From contig SKTJ01000071.1 in NCBI GenBank assembly GCA_007122565.1, positions 1 to 7,751 on the forward strand: a stretch of 7,751 nt of DNA, in the 5' to 3' direction. Of this stretch, positions 5,721 through 7,751 are shown piece after piece; the stretch's first letter is position 1, and the number at the start of each line of letters is the position of its first letter. This stretch comes from Syntrophomonadaceae bacterium (GTDB lineage Bacteria > Bacillota > Dethiobacteria > DTU022 > UBA8154). The translations under genes were made by a program, and so were the position numbers. The notes below the pieces were generated by a model. It was not told where the DNA came from. It was given only the letters and a program-made list of their open reading frames with translations, and searched no databases.

Positions 5721-6614
5721 CTAGACTTTCAAAAATTTTCGTACAGATATTGCACTGCCCAGAACACCCAGAACAACACCTAAGCTAAGCAATAGATTTA
5801 ATAATTGGGGCATTATTTCTTCCACCGGTAACAGGGATATGAAATAAATGTTTCCCGACATCCACTGCGTTGCCCCCTGGTAACTGTAAAAAATAATCAC
5901 CAGAGGCACAACCGCACCCATCAGACCCAGAATCAAACCTTCGAAGATAAAGGGCCAGCGGATAAACCAGTCGGTAGCTCCCACATACTTCATGATCATA
6001 ATTTCCTTGCGCCTGATATAGACGGTCAAACGGATTGTATGGGAGATTAGAAAAACAGCCGTTATCGCTAACCCCGCCATAAATAAAAGACCGATCCAGC
6101 GTATCACCCCGGTAAACTGGAAAAGAGGCTCCACCACACCACTACCGTAATCAACATAACCTACTCCCGGATAATCCTGCACAGTGTGGGCGACACGAAT
6201 AATATCTTCCGGTACTGTAGTACGCAACTCGTAGGAATCGCGCAGGGGGTTCTTGTCTTCTTCTTCGTATCCCTCCAACAGGAAAGCACGATCGCCCATC
6301 TGCCTTTTTAGCCGCTCCATGGCCTCTTCCTTGCTGACAAAGCGAACCTCTTCCAATTCCGGGTGATCAGTAAGAGCACGCTGCAGTTCCCTGAGTGTGC
6401 GTACATTGGCCTCTTCGTCAATATAGACGACAATTTGCACCTGTTCCTTGATATCTTCCGTCAACAGGGATACGTTATAGTTAATCACGATAAAACTGCC
6501 CAGAATCAAGAGGGTGATAGAGACGACCGCTATTGAGGCAATACTCATCCAACCATGATGTATCACACTCTTAAGTGCCTCTCCAAAAAAATATAAGAGG
6601 CTCCTAACGTGCAT
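5721..6614 (-). CDS. ftsX: Cell division protein FtsX
   Basis: FtsX is the membrane half of the FtsEX complex and passes ATP-driven conformational change to a peptidoglycan hydrolase outside the membrane. The 297 residues equal the usual Gram-positive length. Four membrane segments are visible at about 24-46, 171-194, 221-243 and 269-290. A large extracytoplasmic domain (about 47-170) would contact the hydrolase coiled coil, and there is a short second loop (244-268). The conserved cytoplasmic RRKEIMIMKYVGAT motif sits at 201-214. The start is ATG at 6614, preceded by GAGGGG at nine bases; an upstream start at 6668 would overlap ftsE heavily and adds residues not typical of the family. It overlaps the ftsE end by 11 bases, indicating translational coupling. 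Confidence 0.95.
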   Translation of the reverse strand: MHVRSLLYFFGEALKSVIHHGWMSIASIAVVSITLLILGSFIVINYNVSLLTEDIKEQVQIVVYIDEEANVRTLRELQRALTDHPELEEVRFVSKEEAMERLKRQMGDRAFLLEGYEEEDKNPLRDSYELRTTVPEDIIRVAHTVQDYPGVGYVDYGSGVVEPLFQFTGVIRWIGLLFMAGLAITAVFLISHTIRLTVYIRRKEIMIMKYVGATDWFIRWPFIFEGLILGLMGAVVPLVIIFYSYQGATQWMSGNIYFISLLPVEEIMPQLLNLLLSLGVVLGVLGSAISVRKFLKV

Positions 6615-7290
6615 TAATGTATACCCCTCTCTCCTGATCGCTGATAATGCGACCCTGATCCAAGACAATCACTCTTTTTTTCATGCGGTCCACCAGTTCC
6701 TGAGCATGGGTGGCCACGATCACCGTTGTACCCCGAATATTGATCTCGTGCAGCAGGTTGAGAATTTCCATAGCTGTAACGGGGTCCAGGTTTCCGGTAG
6801 GCTCGTCCGCAATTACCATAGCCGGACGGTTAATAATGGCGCGGGCGAGACAAATACGCTGTTTTTCTCCACCGGACAGCTCGTCCGGTTTTTTGAATGC
6901 CTTATCTTTTAAGCCAACCAGTTCAAGGGTGAGGGGAACACGTTTACGAATTTCCCGGATCGGTACACCGGTAACGCGCATGGAAAAAGAGACATTTTCG
7001 TAAACGTTTCGATCCTCGAGCAGACGAAAATCCTGAAAGACCATGCCGATATTACGGCGCAGGTAAGGAACCTCCCGGCTTTTTAAACGGGACAAATCCC
7101 GTCCGAAAATTTTGATACTGCCGCGGGATGGTTTGATCTCCTGTAAAAACAGCTTTAATAAAGTTGACTTGCCGGCTCCACTGGAACCAACGATAAATGC
7201 AAACTCCCCGCGATCGATTACCAGATTTATGTCCCGCAAGGCGACAACATCACGGCTGTATTGCTTATAAAGGTGATAAATCTCGATCAT
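6604..7290 (-). CDS. ftsE: Cell division ATP-binding protein FtsE
   Basis: FtsE is the cytoplasmic ABC ATPase that pairs with FtsX and drives activation of cell-wall hydrolases. The 228-residue product has all ABC motifs: Walker A GSSGAGKST (35-43), Q-loop Q86 in VFQD, signature LSGGEKQR (138-145), Walker B MVIADE (158-163) and the H-loop H195. The length is normal for FtsE. ATG at 7290 is chosen because it gives the family-typical MIEI start and has AGGGTG just upstream. The longer frame to 7350 adds 20 residues with no family resemblance. Its last codons overlap the ftsX start. It is the first gene of the transcription unit, behind a terminator at 7490-7533. Confidence 0.96.
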   Translation of the reverse strand: MIEIYHLYKQYSRDVVALRDINLVIDRGEFAFIVGSSGAGKSTLLKLFLQEIKPSRGSIKIFGRDLSRLKSREVPYLRRNIGMVFQDFRLLEDRNVYENVSFSMRVTGVPIREIRKRVPLTLELVGLKDKAFKKPDELSGGEKQRICLARAIINRPAMVIADEPTGNLDPVTAMEILNLLHEINIRGTTVIVATHAQELVDRMKKRVIVLDQGRIISDQERGVYINAR

Positions 7291-7380
7291 GCGACACCCT
7301 ACCTTTGTGGCTTTAAGTAGCGAGGGGCCGGGGGTCATCATGGGGTCCACCCCGCTGATTCCAGCCGCTTTGTTTAATGA

Positions 7381-7387
7381 TTCGACA
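7381..7387 (-). promoter_or_regulatory. Possible Spo0A box upstream of ftsE
   Basis: The minus strand reads TGTCGAA, the core 0A-box sequence, about 90 bases before the ftsE start. It lies in the AT-rich part of the leader region (7381-7489) where the operon promoter should be, though I found no clear -35/-10 pair there. A seven-base match can arise by chance, so this is weak. Confidence 0.25.
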
Positions 7388-7489
7388 GGAATCCGGATAA
7401 TCCTTTTAATAAAAAGGTAATATTAAGGATATTTAACAATTTTTTGTAGGGATATGTCTGTTATTAACTGTTCGGTAGTCAAAAGAGTT

Positions 7490-7533
7490 AAAAAAAAACG
7501 AACTCCATCAAATATGTTGTCAATTTGATGGAG
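7490..7533 (-). terminator. Rho-independent terminator upstream of ftsE
   Basis: On the minus strand CTCCATCAAAT (7533-7523) and ATTTGATGGAG (7513-7503) form an 11-base-pair perfect stem with a nine-base loop. TTCG and then nine consecutive T follow. It would end leftward transcription coming from a gene beyond the right edge and so isolates the ftsE operon. The four-base gap before the T-run is slightly unusual. Confidence 0.7.
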
Positions 7534-7590
7534 CCCATTCCTGAGGTTATTCTGAATTCTGAAGCCTGAATGGTTAGATCATAGCGAAAG

Positions 7591-7682
7591 TGCGACAGGG
7601 GACGGTTCTCTCTGTCGCACTTTTTGTTTACCACAACATAATCCTCATTCACGGGCGGCTGTGGGCAGCCGCCCCTACGTTC
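7591..7682 (+). repeat. 92-base composite repeat, copy 2
   Basis: This is a copy of 4236-4327 with two substitutions. The terminator stem is kept (TGCGACAG with CTGTCGCA). Just outside it, the A-T pair of copy 1 is replaced by a G-C pair (7590 with 7620), preserving pairing. It is followed by TTTTTG on the plus strand, so it may terminate rightward transcription. The GGGCGGCTG/CAGCCGCCC hairpin is identical in both copies. No gene is visible in the surrounding 7291-7751 stretch. Confidence 0.85.
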
Positions 7683-7717
7683 AAGAAAGGTGAAAGAAAA
7701 ATCACAGGCACCCGTAA

Positions 7718-7742
7718 GGGCGGACGACTCTGTCCGCCCGCG
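7718..7742 (+). repeat. GGGCGGAC hairpin repeat, copy 3
   Basis: GGGCGGAC and GTCCGCCC form the same 8-base-pair stem as the copies at 233 and 2631, with one change confined to the loop (GACTCT instead of GACCCT). The stem is fully conserved. Confidence 0.75.
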
Positions 7743-7751
7743 AACATCCTC

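Noticed and set aside
5553..5783. Plus-strand 76-residue reading frame
   Set aside because: It runs antisense through the M23 start, repeat D and the ftsX end; its residues partly mirror translated repeat sequence.

Overview
The window looks like a piece of chromosome from an anaerobic, probably spore-forming Firmicute of the class Clostridia. This rests on the gene set and order (ftsE, ftsX, a coiled-coil M23 peptidase, a CtpA/CtpB-type S41 protease, a MinJ-like membrane PDZ protein), on strong AAGGAGG-type ribosome binding sites, on TTG and GTG starts, and on intergenic regions packed with short repeats. The genus cannot be named from the sequence alone.

All six convincing genes lie on the minus strand, so transcription runs from right to left. 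From the right edge: 7291-7751 is non-coding and holds a copy of a GGGCGGAC hairpin, a 92-base composite repeat and a rho-independent terminator that closes off whatever lies upstream. ftsE (7290-6604) and ftsX (6614-5721) overlap by 11 bases. After a 98-base gap containing a tandem octamer repeat comes an M23 murein peptidase with a TTG start (5622-4384). A 311-base gap then holds heptamer repeats, a bidirectional terminator and a second hairpin. The S41 protease (4063-2672) follows, then a 174-base gap with two more repeat elements, then the MinJ-like protein (2497-1187). A 395-base non-coding stretch carries a GTAGTCAG repeat array and precedes a small coiled-coil gene of unknown function (791-285). 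The left 284 bases hold two more repeats, plus a good sigma-A-type promoter, a 12-base palindromic operator and a ribosome binding site for a gene that starts just outside the left edge.

The genes form a coherent cell-envelope module. FtsEX is an ABC-type mechanotransmitter that switches on a periplasmic or extracytoplasmic peptidoglycan hydrolase, and the adjacent coiled-coil M23 protein is the obvious client. Its metal-binding and catalytic residues are intact, unlike E. coli EnvC. The S41 protease and MinJ-like protein match the ctpB-minJ neighbourhood of Bacillus subtilis and suggest roles in division-site placement or sporulation signalling.

The most unusual content is the repeats. At least five short families occur, several in multiple copies. 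One sits within about 3-27 bases of the stop codon of every gene except ftsE, whose end overlaps ftsX.
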